This document shows positions 22,467 to 35,102 of a stretch of 64,000 nucleotides of DNA, one piece after another. A program made the position numbers and the translations under genes. The stretch covers positions 1-64,000 of the forward strand of contig JAMPIV010012220.1 of the NCBI GenBank assembly GCA_024509875.1, read 5' to 3'. Source of the DNA: Oreohelix idahoensis. Taxonomy: Eukaryota; Mollusca; Gastropoda; Stylommatophora; Oreohelicidae. The notes below the pieces were generated by a model. The model made no database searches. It saw nothing but the letters and a program-made list of their open reading frames with translations, and was not told the DNA's origin. Within the stretch, counting starts at the first letter, position 1; every line of letters begins with the position of its first letter.

Positions 22467-23432
22467 GTGCTCAAGAAGTGTGACCTTGCAGACTGCAACA
22501 ACTGGAGAGGAATTACTCTCCTCTCAGTTCCCAGCAAAATACTAGGCAGGATAATCATCCAGAGAATTTCAAAAGCAGTTGACCATAAACTGAGGAAAGA
22601 ACAAGCGGGCTTTAGAAAGAACAGAAGATGTGCAGATCATATATTCACCCTCAGGAACATTATAGAGCAGTGCTCAGAATGGCAGAGACAGCTGTACATT
22701 AACTTTGTTGATTTTGAAAAGGCTTTCGACAGCATACACAGGGACAGCCTATGGAAAATACTGAGGGCTTATGGAATTCCCAGCCGCGTTGTTTCCATCA
22801 TAAAAAGCCTCTATTCTAACTTTACGTGCAGTGTTGGATTGAGTAATGTAACTTTCGAAGTGAAAACAGGAGTATGTCAGAGATGCCCCTTATCAACAAC
22901 ATTATTTTTGACAGCCATAGATTGGGTGATGCGCCAGACAACAGAGGGCAGTCCAAGAGGAATTAGATGGACAGCATTTTTTTCACTGGAAGACCTGGAA
23001 TATGCAGATGACATTGCACTACTCGCGCATTCACATCAACACATTCAAGACAAAACTGATAGACTGAATAAGTATGGCCAGCAGGTTGGCCTGAACATCA
23101 ATCTGAAGAAGACAGAGGTCATGACACTAAATGTGGGCAATCCTGAGCCAATAACAGTAAGGAACCAGAAGTTAGAACAGACAGACACATTTACTTACCT
23201 AGAATGCATAGTAACACCTGACGGCGGAACAATCTGCCTAAGGAAAATTCTCAGAATCTTTTGGCCAAACACCATCAGCAACCAAGAACTACTTATTCGG
23301 AGTAACCAGGAGGACATGCACACCATCATAGCTGGCAGGCGCTGGAGTTGGGTTGGCCACGTCCTCAGAAGGGACCCTGATACCATCACAAGAACAGCTA
23401 TGCTATGGACCCCTGAGGGAAAAAGAGGCTGA
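22467..23432 (+). pseudogene. Reverse transcriptase fragment of RTE1-B
   Basis: The 321-residue frame covers RT motifs: NNWRGITLLSVPSKI, EQAGFRKNRRCADHIFTLRN, INFVDFEKAFDSIHRDSL, CPLSTTLFLTAIDWVM and the catalytic YADD. It then jumps by deletion to the C-terminal RRWSWVGHVLRRDP. Upstream endonuclease and downstream pieces are missing or out of frame, so it is not functional. Confidence 0.85.
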
Positions 23433-23624
23433 CCAAAAACAACTTGGCGGAGAACTGTGGAAGCAGAGATGCAAAGAATGAACCAGAGTTGGGGCACTGT
23501 ACGAAGGATGGCCGCCGACCGAGCAAGGTGGAATCAATTTGTTGCTGCCCTACAGGACGCCACCAGGCGTGATGGCCGCTGACTGCTTTGACGGTTGGCG
23601 GTTATGGATCAAAGAAGAAGAAGA

Positions 23625-24901
23625 AGAGATAAGCAAGGAAATCTCATCACGACAGCAGAGGGACAGGAAACAAGATGGGCAGAGCATTTCAGAGAAACTC
23701 TGAACAAGGAATCACCAGAGACGCAATTGAATGTTCCTGAGGCTGAAAACGATCTAGATGTTAATACAGACATTCCACGAAAAGAAGAAATCATCACAGC
23801 AATCAAAGGGTTAAAGAATGGAAAAGCTCCTGGCAATGATAACTTATCATATATTTACCCTCAGGAACATTATAGAGCAGTGTTCAGAATGGCAAAGACA
23901 GCTGTACATTAATTTAGTTGATTTTGAAAAGGCTTTTGAGAGTATACATAGGGACAGTTTATGGAAAATACTGAGGGCTTATGGAATTCCAAGCTGCATA
24001 GTGTCAATCATAAAAAGCCTCTATGCCAACTTTACGTGTAGTGTTGGGCAGAGCAACGTAACCTTTGAGGTGAAGACAGGTGTATGACAGGGATGCCCCT
24101 TATCAACCACTCTATTTTTAACAGTCATAGACTGGGTGATGCGCCAGACAACAGAGGGCAGTCCAAGAGGAATAAGATGGACTATATTTTCTACATTGGA
24201 AGATCTGGAATATGCAGATGACATTGCACTACTAATACATTCACATCAACACATCCAGGAAAAAAACGGATAGACTCAATAAGTACAGCCAGCAGGTGGG
24301 CTTGAGCATCAATTTAAAGAAGTCAGAGGTCATGACGCTCAATCTGAGCAACCCTGAGCCCATATCAGTAAGGAATCAGCAACTGGTACAGACAGACACC
24401 TTCACATACCTAGGATGCATAGTAACACCAGACGGCGGAGCAAGCAAAGACATCAACAACAGAATGAACAAAGCAAGAACAGCCTTGCTTAGCCTAAACA
24501 ACATCTGGAAGTCCTCTCAATACAGCACAAGCACAAAATTAAGATTATATCAGAGCTGTGTGCTTTCTGTGCTTCTCTATGGTGCGGAATGCTGGAGAGT
24601 TACAGAGAAGGAAATGTCGAAATTGTCCTCTTTTCACACAACATGCCTAAGAAAAATTCACCGAATCTTTTGGCCAAATACCATCAACAACCAAGATCTG
24701 TTTACTCAGAGCAAGCAAGAGGACATGCACACCATCATAGCTGGCAGACGCTGGAGCTGGGTTGGCCATGTCCTCAGAAGAGACCCCGATGCCATCACAA
24801 AAACAGCTATGCTGTGGACCCCTGAAGGAAAATGAAAGAGAAGCCGACCAAAAACAACTTGGCGGAGGACTGTGGAGGCTGAGATGCAAAGAATGAACCA
24901 A
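23625..24901 (+). pseudogene. RTE1-A LINE, 3' segment (RT to C-terminus)
   Basis: RTE1-A resumes at AGATAAGCAAGGAAATC. Compared with RTE1-C, about 290 bp are missing at 23842, between the GKAPGHD region and the IFTLRN region. RT continues with VDFEKAFESIHRDSLW and YADDIALLIH, and then the frame 24296-24835 with LLYGAECWRVTEKEMS and RRWSWVGHVLRRDP. The match ends at 24901, before the normal 3' tail, so the 3' end is lost. Confidence 0.87.
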
Positions 24902-27186
24902 TTTTCTTTCTGTTCTCAATGATTCTTGGTCTAGAGGTGGTGAAACAAATATGGGTTGTTGATACTGTTGGCATGTTTCATCAGGAAATGGTGTAGCCAT
25001 GATGTCGCTGTAGGAGGAGTTATCACGGCACCAATTAGAGATCATGTGACAGCGCTGTGGACTGGTTATGGCATCAATTAGAGATCTGTCACAGTGCCGA
25101 GTCTCCCTTTTGTATTAACTAGGTGACTGAGGCAGGCCTAGTCTTAGTCTACTCGAACTGGCAGACTAACTCTTTATCTTTGTCTTTATCTTCCAAGTAA
25201 GATAATCTCTTCACTGGCCTTTACCGCCAGAGGTGGTGATTCTTGGATGAGTTATGGCTTGGTTCTTTTATAACCCAGGATCCGTTCTTCCCTCCTTGTT
25301 GTTGTTCAGCGACTACTGATCGTATTGTGGCGTACCATGATATTAATTTTGTGCTTTTACTCCTTATTTTTCACACCCACTCCATAACCTTCTATAAATC
25401 AAGTCAACTTGAGTGGTAGTTTCAATTTTATAACAAATTTATTTACAAAACTAAAGTTCCGACATTTTCCAATAAGGTGTATGGTTCAATACTCCATTTC
25501 ATGTTCATTTATTCAGCCCTTAATTCAACTTGTTCCAACAGGTATATTTATTGCCTCTTCTGCAGACTCTTACTTATGCGTAGGTGGTCTGCCTACAATT
25601 TATTCTCTTTGTCTATTTCTCAAACTTAACTCCTGTAACTGCCCTGTCAGGCCTAACTCATAAAAATACATCAATTTCTATACATGGTTCATATATAAAA
25701 ATCAAATCATGTCAGGTGCAGCTGTTGTGGCATCCTCATACTTACTATCAAATGAGAGAGAGCACCCGAGTTGTCTCATAATTATCAAATTCACCATTAT
25801 CTCTTCTCTCTTCTTCCGATTTACTGTTCAATGAGAGAGAGCATGTCTCTTTATACAACAGCCCATCTTGGCTATCAGCTAAATATTAAATGTTATCCAC
25901 ACTTGATTTTGTCGTACTCATTTTTCTTCAGTCGTACCTGTTAAAATGTTAGTTCTTGTGGTATCCCCCTTTAAACATGAGCATCATTAACCTCTGGTTA
26001 TAAGTTGACTGAAAGTCTATAAAAATAGCAAGAGTCTTTCTTACCGTGTCAAAATGAATCCAAATACCTATCACATCTCCTACTAAATCACCCCTATGTT
26101 CTAATCCTACGTTTAACACAATTCAATGAACATAATTTATGCTAGTCTCCAGAATTGCTACCGCTAATCATGCTAAATCTAGCTACTTCCTCTGTGAAAA
26201 CTCCTGTCACCCACAGGTTTCACTGTTTCACTTCTTGAGAGCCTGGCAACACACGACTTGCCTCGTTAACTTCTCAGCCAGGACTAATTTCTTTTGTCCT
26301 TCAAATCATCATCCCGTCATCCGTTTTTGTTTTCCAGTCAATACGATTGGTCCATCGCTTCCAACTCACCGATCATAAAACTCACGCTCCTCTCCTACGT
26401 AAACAACTCAGTGAGCTTTTGTTCCGTACTGTTTACGCCTTGCTCATTTTTCTCGTGCGTTAGTTTTTCTCTCTGCTCACTTAATCTGCAAGGGGCGCTA
26501 ATTAATTGTAGTCTCCCTTTGAGGTTTTTGCTTTAATGTTACATTCCCTTACTTAAGGCTTACTAGAACACTCATTATGCAAATTTCGTACACCATAACT
26601 GTATATTTCTAAAACTAACTAAGGGTAAACCAGTCTTGATTTCAGAGGCTTTGAATTAAAGTGTTTCCTCCTTTTCTCTCCAAGCATGGGTGTACAATCT
26701 TTTATCTCCCATCTTAAAGACAAATAGCCTGTTTCCTAGATTATTTATATTTTCTAACCCATTTTCCATTACTCTTTTATTTCAACCACACCAAATTACT
26801 GTTCATCTGAACCTTATGTACAGCGCAAATAACGCTGTGAAACCAAACGGTGACATTGACTCTCCCTCGCCACTCCAGGCGTATTTACTAGCTATAGACG
26901 CACCACCTCTGACTACCAATAAAGGAGATAAGGTTTCACTAAAGTTCCACAGACACCACTATACAGACAACATATACGTACAGTATAGTTATAGAAGTTG
27001 ATCCAGTGTACAGTTTATAATTTATTATACAAAAAAATCAGATAACACAGTAAAAGTAAATAACGTGCAAGGTCGCACTACCCTGGAAAAATAAACAGAA
27101 CAATTAAAATGACATACACTATATCCCACCACCTTCACCCTCTCTTACCACCTGTATGGAAGAAAGTTAAGGATTAACAACACTAC
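24902..27186. other. Non-coding stretch without recognised features
   Basis: The sequence is pyrimidine-rich on the + strand, with many short T-rich stretches. Open frames are short and show no domains. It may be the flank into which RTE2 inserted. Confidence 0.5.
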
Positions 27187-27352
27187 TTGGGGGGGGGGGG
27201 GGGCCTCTCTAATTTAAGAGCCACCACTCCTAACTATGCCGGTCCCAAGCCCGGATGAAAAAGGAGGAGGGCGGCCTGCATGGAGGCCATAAGGAGGCAG
27301 CCCCTCCACCATGCAAAGGCACAACAGGCCAATCACCTGTTTGCTTTAAATC

Positions 27353-28138
27353 ATGATTACGCGAACTACAAGAGAGAAAACCGGACTGATTCTAAAGGCG
27401 ACGAACTGGAACGGACTACGGACTACGACTTATGGAACTTGGAACACAAGAAGTATAAATGGGAAGGAAGAGGAGCTGGTGGAAGAGATGAGGAAAGCAA
27501 AACTAGAAATCCTGGCTATAACGGAAACGAAGAAAACAGGACAAGGAGTCATGGATCTCGATGGCAACACATTGCTCTACAGTGGTGTACCCATATCTGA
27601 AAGAGCTAAAGGGGGCGTGGGTTGCATTGTGGCCCAAAATCAAAAAGATAGTATCAAGGGATGGAACTTTGTCTCGGAGCGCATTATGGTTGTAAAACTA
27701 AAAGAAGGAGAAACCATATTCAACCTGGTCATAGTGTATGGGCCAAATGAGGATGAGAGAGCAGAGGTCAAGGAGGAATTCTTCGAGCTGCTTCAAAGGA
27801 CAGTGGATGACTGCCTAGATGAAGTTATTATGCTCGGAGATTTTAATGCCAGAGTTGGAAATGACCATGCTAGATGGGGTGGAGTTATCGGAAGATATGG
27901 AGAAGATACTCTCAATGACAATGGAAAACGACTCCTTAGATTCTGCAGTGAGCAGAATCTGATCATTACAAACACAAAGTTCCCCCATAAGCGCATACAT
28001 GCATACACTAGATGTGAACCAACCAAGAATGAGAAGTCAGTGATCGACTATGCCATTGTTCGGAGAAGCTCATTCAGATATGTCCGAGATGCAAGAGTCT
28101 GGAGGGGGCCAGAGATTGGAATGATCACTACCTGCTAA
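27353..28138 (+). pseudogene. RTE2 endonuclease domain
   Basis: The endonuclease shows the usual landmarks: GTWNTRSINGKEEEL, ILAITETKKTGQG, FNLVIVYGPNEDE, EVIMLGDFNARVG and then NDNGKRLLRFCSEQNLI. The role is nicking target DNA to prime reverse transcription. The frame breaks near 28110; the expected DHYLLTIK continues in the next frame to the SINE at 28271. Confidence 0.85.
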
Positions 28139-28270
28139 CAATCAAACGAACAACTGAAAGAGTTGCTCAGCCTAGGAACTGCCCAACATCACGCAAGAAA
28201 CCAAGTAAACGAGCAGGAGAAATGAGCATTAGGACCTACAAGCTGAGAGAGCCAGAAATTAAGACCAGAT

Positions 28271-28612
28271 GGGAGCCGCGCTAGCGTAGTGGTTACAACA
28301 CCGTTCTGGCGACCGGGTGATACAGGATCAAACCCGGGCGACGGCATTTGAGGATTTTTCGTCGACCGGGATTTGGACTGGATTAACTCGAGACCTGGCG
28401 AGGACATTTGAAGGAGTGTCGTCGACCAGGGACTGGCGGCTCCTGAGCCGACCTAGCTGCAGTGGGTACCTCCGAAATCGGCGAGTATTTGCCTGAATGG
28501 CGAGGGACACCTGTCTCTGTACAAGAAATAAAGGGATACTCACGTAAAATCAATGTCAGGTTAGACATAAAATAATAACCTGAGATTTCGCCTCGAGTAT
28601 TAGCGGGCGAAC

Positions 28613-28646
<34 letters not shown>
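28271..28646 (+). mobile_element. tRNA-derived SINE inserted in RTE2
   Basis: The 5' part has a pol III A box TAGCGTAGTGG (28282-28292) and a B box GGATCAAACCC (28325-28335), spaced as in a tRNA. The 3' end is a run of 32 A. The duplication ACCAGAT lies on both sides (28264-28270 and 28647-28653). Two partly repeated blocks (GAGGATTTTTCGTCGACCGGG and a variant) lie in the body. RTE2 coding resumes right after it. Confidence 0.9.
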
Positions 28647-28649
<3 letters not shown>

Positions 28650-28676
28650 AGATATCAGGGGCTTATTGCTACAGCA

Positions 28677-30760
28677 GTGAGCAACACAGAACGACCTGAT
28701 GACTTGGAAACCCTCTGGAATAAATTCAAGGATATCATAAAGACAGCTGCTGCAGAAGCATGCGGTGAAGTCCGACTTGGGAACCAGAGAAAGAGGACAC
28801 CTAGGTGGACAGAGGAAGTCAAAGAGAAAATAAGAGAGAAGAAAATGGCATGGAAACAATACTTAGGAGCTAAAAACACAACAGGACTAATGGAAAAATA
28901 TAGAGAATATGTGACACAGAAGCAAAGAACAAAGTGCTAGCAGCAAAACAGAAGTCCTGGGAAGAATTTGGAGAAAAGCTAGAAAAAGATGCACAAGAAA
29001 ACCAGAAATTGTTCTATAAGACCCTAAAGAACATGAGGAAAGAAAAACAATGCCCTCTCAAATTTATAAAGGACAAGCAAGGCAAATTGCTTACTGCCCC
29101 GAAGGAAGTAATGGAAAGATGGAAAGAATATTTCTCAGAACTCCTGGATGGTGAGCATGGTGAAGCATCAGAAATGATAACCACTAGCACAGAAGAGAAA
29201 ACCAATGATGGTGAAGATGACATAAAGATGGAAGAACTGAGGGCAGCACTAGAGAAAATCAAGATGGGCAAAGCAGCAGGGCATGATGGTATAACACCAG
29301 AAATGGTTAAGTACATGGGAGCATCAGGCGACCTATTACTCTTAAAGGTCCTATAGGCAGCATGGTGCAACAAGACCATACCAAAGGATTGGGAGATTGC
29401 CATCATAACACCAATTTTCAAAAAGGGTGACAATCGACAATGTGGAAACCATAGAGGCATATCCCTTCTCAGTGTCCCTGGTAAAATCTACTCTAGAATC
29501 CTAGAGCAGAGACTCCGACGCCTAGCTGAGCCACAATTGGATGAGGTCCAGTGCGGATTCCGAGCAAACCGAAGTACTCAAGACCTAATCTTCACATTCA
29601 GACAGCTGAGTGAAAAGGCCCTTGAGTATAAGAGTGAGATCCATCTTTGTTTCATAGACCTGGAAAAGGCGTTTGACAGGGTCCCCTGGAGCAAACTTTG
29701 GGACTGTTTGACAAGGAAGAATATTCCAGCACCTCTGATTCATGCTATACAGAGCTTCTACAAGTCTTGCAGAAATTATGTGAGGACAGCAAACCATAAG
29801 TCAGAAGAGTTCAGAACCACCACTGGTGTAAGACAAGGTGATATCCTATCACCTTACCTCTTCATACTCCTTATGGACGATGTCATCAAGGCATGTAAGG
29901 AGAGAACAAGAAAGTATTCAGTGGGGTACTGGAAGATGAGACAGGTCTATATTTCGGAGCTGGCATTTGCTGATGATGTTGCCCTGATTGCTAAATCAGA
30001 GGCACATCTCCAATCCAACCTGCAAGTCTGGAAGGAAGAGCTGGAGAAGAGAGGGATGGTCATAAGCAGCTCTAAAACAAAATCCATGGTGATATCACGA
30101 GAAGAAAGAAAACATCAGATTAAGTTGGGAGAACAGGTCCTGGAGCAGGTCGACCACTTTAAATATCTCGGAGCTATTATAGACCGAAAGGGAGGCATCA
30201 AAGAAGAGTTGGCCACTCGAAAAGCAGCGGCTGGGAGACTTTTTCAGGCCATAAATCGTGGATTCCTCAGCAAGAAAGAGGTTGGTAAGAAAACGAAGAT
30301 GGCTGTATACCGCTCCACCTATGTCCCAGTCTTGACATATGGATGCGAGTCGTGGGCAATGACTACAACCCACAAAAGCCAGATCCAAACCTCAGAAATG
30401 AGGTATCTGAGTAAAGTGGTTGAAGTAACAAGAAGAGACATGGTCCGCAACCAGACGATCCGTCAAGGCCTAAAATCCCATCCGCTGCAGACCCAAATAG
30501 AACAGTCCCAACTAAGATGGTTTGGCCATGTCTGCAGAATGGGAGAAGATCGGCTACCACGACAAGCATGGGAAACAAAGAGCCAGGGATCCAGACCTCC
30601 AGGACGACCCAGAGTCCGCTGGGAGGACAACATTAGACAATCTTTGAAGGACCGAGGACTAGAATGGAACCAGGCCAGGAAGAAGACAGCTGATAGAATG
30701 GTCTGGCGCTCTCTCTTCCAAACCTCTACACCTCACGGTAGAAGGGGAACGACTAAGTAA
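28677..30760 (+). pseudogene. RTE2 linker, reverse transcriptase and C-terminus
   Basis: After the SINE the linker runs in one frame to 28940, then in another from 28934, which is stopped by TAG at 29354 and continues in the same frame to 30760. RT motifs include CGNHRGISLLSVPGKI, VQCGFRANRSTQDLIF, CFIDLEKAFDRVPW, GVRQGDILSPYLF and a catalytic FADD near 29970. The C-terminus has LTYGCESWAMTTTHKSQ, LRWFGHVCRMGEDRLPRQAW and GRPRVRWEDNI. Only the stop at 29354 separates a 600-residue stretch, so decay is modest. Confidence 0.87.
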
Positions 30761-30772
30761 GTAAGTAAGTAA

Positions 30773-32003
30773 CACCACTGTCTGGCTGCAGACTTAACTA
30801 ACTGGCTCCACAAATCTGAATGAACCATCTAAAGTCCTACACAACAAATCCCAAGCACCGGTCCACTAACTGACTACTTCAGTGCAACCTCAGAGGCTGT
30901 CCTCTGCTCTCTGACTAAAAAAAACTTCTGTTTCTCCTATCTGAAGCCTTTGGAAGGAATGTTGACCATATCTCCTCCTACGAATAATGTAGCTGTTAAC
31001 TTGGGCTTTTAGACTTAGGTACTTGACTCGGAATGTAGCTGCTTCACTGCTGACGAACTTAATTCAGTATCGGCCGATTTAACCCACTTATGGTTTAAGT
31101 ACAACCAGCATTATTATGGCTGTGTACTAATAGAAGCAACCTCCCGGCAACGCACCCCTTTGGAGTGGTATGATGGGCTAGAGCTCTGGATTTTTATAGA
31201 TAAACCCATTCCCGCTGAAGCATGGGGTTTCACTGCAAGAGAAGTGCTATCTTTTACTGGTGCAGATGTACTTGGCGCCGGTAACTACCGCATCACCAAT
31301 TTTCTTTCACCTCTGGCGTTGCCTTGACCCTTCTACTCCTGAGAATGACCGAATATCTTGGCAAGCTGGAAGGCAAATTGCACCCCTCCCTGTGTGCCGT
31401 GAAACTGCTGTAAACAAAGAAATAACAACTAATGTACAACAATTCAACATATCCTCATCCCTAATATATAACCACCTTAATTAAAACATCTCCCGTCTCC
31501 CCCTTAATTAACACCGCTCCCCTACACAACTAAGCACAGCGATAATTAATTATTTATGCCCCAAAAGTCAGCCTACCCTACACTTCCCTTCTCTTTACTC
31601 TACCCTGTTTAAAAGTAAACATCGGTCTGGTAAGAAAACTCCCAGACACGGGCTGACCTAAATCTTTTGTTACGCCCGTCTAGCCTCAGCGTCAAAACAA
31701 TTCAAGCTATGAAGCAAAACCTTCCACACTAATGTTCCTAGGCCTACTTTCTACAAATGGTCCTGGGAAGGTTATCAATTATAAACACACCCTCTAGGAA
31801 TTCTTAAATCCCCTCTATGTAATATAAAATTCACTTATCAGTAATATAAATTACATCTCTTACCATCCGACTGCATTACTAAAATAGCACAACTAATCAA
31901 TACCCAATAAAAAAAAATACACAAATACGCTCGCGTATATATATATACCTGTAAATTATCAGAATTAAATACCCAATGAAATAAAATACACAAATACGCT
32001 CGC

Positions 32004-32096
<93 letters not shown>

Positions 32097-33030
32097 CACT
32101 TGTAAATTTATCAGAATTAAATTGCGACTTTCACAACTTACTACTACATATTACAGAGTGGGTTTTATCTTAGCGCTTAACCTTACACAATGAATATCTC
32201 AAAAAGCCTGTACACAAATCAGAGATACGGCTACTTATTCACAGAAACTATATAGGCGCACTTCTAGTATTATTTTAAGATAGCAATTGAGGGCACTTCT
32301 GGTTAAGAAATTTAATTAAACTCCCCGAAGAAAACTTTACTTAAACATGCTAAGATCTATCAAAAACGATCTATCTACTACGCTAATAAAGTTACCGACA
32401 TACCCAATTACCAAATATCTCTAGCTTGAGCAAGCGATAATGACATTGATTTCACGGCTGATTTCTGGAGACAAAGAGACCCCTCACTACTAGACCGTGT
32501 TATTTATTACAGAAAAAATGATGCAAGGGCCATGCTATGAGTGAGTCATTGCGTGGCTTCGTGCTTAGACCAATAATCTCGCTGCATTTTAATCAAGTTT
32601 GACCCCAGCCAATCATAATTGTAAACAACTATGACTCCTGTTATCACACCAATCGCTAAGAAATGTTCGCTCCCGCGCGAGAAAAATTATCGAACGTTAG
32701 ATCATCTGCTACCGCTCGCGTTATCCAAAATAACTTTGATTGGTTAAAGCGTTAATTCTACGTTCCTGGGTAGTGGTTTCTAACCCCCATCCCTCGTTTA
32801 CGCGGGTAGGTGCCGGGTTTTCCAGACTATTCCCAGTCTGAAAAATTACCCCGCCTAATAATAAGAACGCCTAATAAAATAAATGCACGCGATTGTATTT
32901 ACAGAGAAAAGACAACTGGGCGACTTGAAAGTGAAAGCCCAGTAACCCCTCTTAAATGAACGCAAATATTACCTAGAGAACAAGATAATACATAGAGAAA
33001 AAGAATGGGGCCTGTTGAAAAATAACAATA
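30773..33030. other. Non-coding stretch with a TA microsatellite
   Basis: I see no gene. Besides the dinucleotide array there is a direct repeat of about 70 bp (ACACAAATACGCTCGCG followed by TA repeats and TTATCAGAATTAAAT) at roughly 31905-31970 and 31970-32125. Confidence 0.6.
32004..32090. repeat. (TA)n microsatellite
   Basis: A pure TA run of about 43 units. Apparent open frames of alternating Ile and Tyr across it are artefacts. Confidence 0.98.
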
Positions 33031-33039
33031 CAGTACTGC

Positions 33040-33560
33040 ATCACAAGCGCATCTGAGAAGATAGCTACTGGTCTCTCTGAGCTTTCTTCTGTCATTAGAA
33101 TTTCTGATGCAGTTTTTAAGGCCTCTGCCTCTGCTCTGAAGCTACTTGAAAATTTCCCTGTTGCGACTGCTATCTTTTTTTGTGTGCCATTGCTTAAGCT
33201 CAGGAAGACTCCTCCACCCACATCTTCTTTTGCATTAGTTGCTGATCCATCTGTGTATGCATGTATCCAGGTGTTGCTTGGGTAATGTTTCTCTATATAT
33301 TTTGTGGTTAGGACTCTCCTTTCTGTTTCATTTTGGCTGTTCTTTCTTTCAATACCAGGAACGTTTTCTATCATTTCAGGGAAGCACTGTTGTTTCCAAA
33401 TTGGTAGCTTGTGTGCAGTACATATTGGCGTAGCTGTTGATATTGTGTTTGTGGGGTCTGCGATCATCTTTGTTTTGACTGTCTCTGCAAAGTTGCTTCG
33501 CTTCAGTATTCCCCTTCCAAGTCCATTTATTCTCTGGTGCATTGGGTGGTCTATCAGCAT
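33040..33560 (-). pseudogene. LINE ORF2 RNase H domain, truncated
   Basis: It contains the RNase H signature WIHAYTDGSATNAKEDVGGG, then FRAEAEALKTASEIL and IFSDAL, giving the first D, the E and the second D of the catalytic set. Sequence after SDALVMQ no longer looks like RNase H, so the domain is cut near 33040. The missing C-terminal segment resembles what is found at 8944-9316. Confidence 0.82.
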
Positions 33561-34842
33561 CCTGAAATTTCTCGGCTTGTTGCTGGGTGCTGCTATCTCT
33601 TCTATCCTTCATAGGTTGGAGGTGCGTAATCTTTTCCAACTCTTTTATGGGTGTTGACTTCATACCCACTGTTATGATTCTCAATGCTTGGTTTTGGGTT
33701 CTGTTTATTTTGTCAAAGTTCGACTTAGCTGCTGTTAACCATGCTGCAATGCCATATTCTAAGACTGGTCTCACTCGCCCAGTATATAGCTTCTTGAGTA
33801 CTCTCTCGTCTGCTCCCCAACCTGTGCCAGCAAGTTTTTTCATGATTGCCATTTTCTGCCTTGCTCTTGTCCTGTTTTTCTCAATCTGGGTTTTCCAAGT
33901 CAAGCGGCGATCAAAGGTAAGGCCTAGGTAGTTTGGGCTGTCATCCAGATGTAGATTTTTCCCATTTAGCACAAATTTGGAGATCTGTGGTTTGTTTGAG
34001 ACAGAAACTGTGAATGATGTTTTCCCTTCATTTATCTTTACTAGCCATGTCTTGGCCCACTCCTCCAATGATGTTAGGGCTTGCTGCATCCGAATGCTTG
34101 CCGTAGTGGTATATTCCTCTGAGATCCACAGGGCTAAGTCGTCTGCAAAGGAGGCATTGTGGGTTCTTCTTGGAATATTCTCTGATATGTCATTTATATA
34201 TGTGAGGAACAACGTGGGTAACAGGACTCCCCCTTGGGGAACACCCTGCTCCAATACCATCTTCCTACTGGTCTGTCCTTGTAGTTGGACTCTGGTTGTT
34301 CTATTCTCAAGATAGTGGCTGATCCATTTGAACATTCTCCCACACACTTCACTTCTTTGCAGCTTGACTTTCAACCCATCTTTCCACACTTTGTCAAATG
34401 CTTTTTCTAAGTCCACCCAAACCACCAATGTGTGCTTTTTTTCTTGGAAAGCGTCCTCAATTTTCTGAGTTATATAAGTGATCTGGTCTTCAGTGGATCT
34501 GTGTTTTCTGAATCCTGCTTGCTGTGGGGCTAAGAGATGTTTTTCCTCTAGATGCCACATTAGTCAAGTATTTATTATGCGCTCCATCAATTTACCAACA
34601 CAACTAAGTAGACTGATAGGTCTATAATCATTTGGTTCTGTCTGAACTTTGTCTTTCTTAGGTATTGGAATCAGTATGGCATCTTTCCATGCCCGTGGTA
34701 CTATTCCTCTTTTCCAACTGCAGTTTAGGATGGTCAGAAGCTTCTTTTTTGCCTTTGTTCCTAGGCCTGTTAGCATTTCATTGGTTATCCCATCTTTTCC
34801 AGGTGACTTCTTTTTCTTTAGCGCCCTCATTGCCTCTTCCAT
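33376..34842 (-). pseudogene. LINE ORF2 reverse transcriptase, one in-frame stop
   Basis: Two open pieces in the same frame are separated by a stop at 34561-34566. The N-terminal piece has SPGKDGITNEML and NDYRPISLLSCVGKLME. The C-terminal piece has QQAGFRKHRSTEDQI, VVWVDLEKAFDKVWKDG, QGVPQGGVLLPTLFL and the catalytic FADDLALW near 34140. It ends with VLEYGIAAWLTAA and NQALRIITVGMKSTPI. After about 33600 the true frame is the one read at 33560-33040. Confidence 0.87.
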
Positions 34843-35102
34843 TTCTTACATTGTTAACTTTGCCATCATGTGTTCTTCTGGTGCAAGCTTTTTGTTGTCA
34901 TGACTCCTTTGTTCATCAGTGATGGCCTTTCTTCTGTCTATAGGGACATCAATGTGGTTTGCACCAGCATAGTGTTCCATGAGTGCATATGCAGCTTTTT
35001 TTTCCCGAGAGCATATTTTCACCTTGTTTGATTGTGATGTGATTTTTGTAAGGTTCTTCGTTATTCAAAGCTCTAACTAGTTTCCACAGTTTGTTCCCTT
35101 CT

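Larger units (their letters stand above)
21271..23624 (+). mobile_element. RTE1-B LINE, 5'-truncated, inserted into RTE1-A
   Basis: It begins within the endonuclease end, carries the linker and a nearly full RT (VDFEKAFDSIHRDSLW, YADDIALLAHS near 23000), and ends with a (GAA)n tail at 23611-23624. The host RTE1-A sequence AGAGAT is duplicated on both sides (21265-21270 and 23625-23630). Internal deletions lie near 22190 and in the C-terminal part near 23225-23235. It shares high similarity with RTE1-A and RTE1-C. The longest open frame is 22467-23432. Confidence 0.88.
27187..30772 (+). mobile_element. RTE2 LINE, near full length but disabled
   Basis: A single-ORF LINE with an endonuclease at the N-terminus and RT behind it. 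The 3' tail is (TAAG)n at 30756-30772. The 5' start is uncertain, near the G-run at 27188-27203; flanking ACAACACTACTTG and ACACCACTGTCTG may be a diverged duplication. It is interrupted by a SINE at 28271-28646, a frameshift near 28110, a frameshift near 28935 and an in-frame TAG at 29354. Two shorter copies of its 3' end lie at 38695-39132 and 56942-57167. Confidence 0.88.

Noticed and set aside
31838..32095. Tyr/Ile repeat protein
   Set aside because: It is a translation of a TA dinucleotide array.
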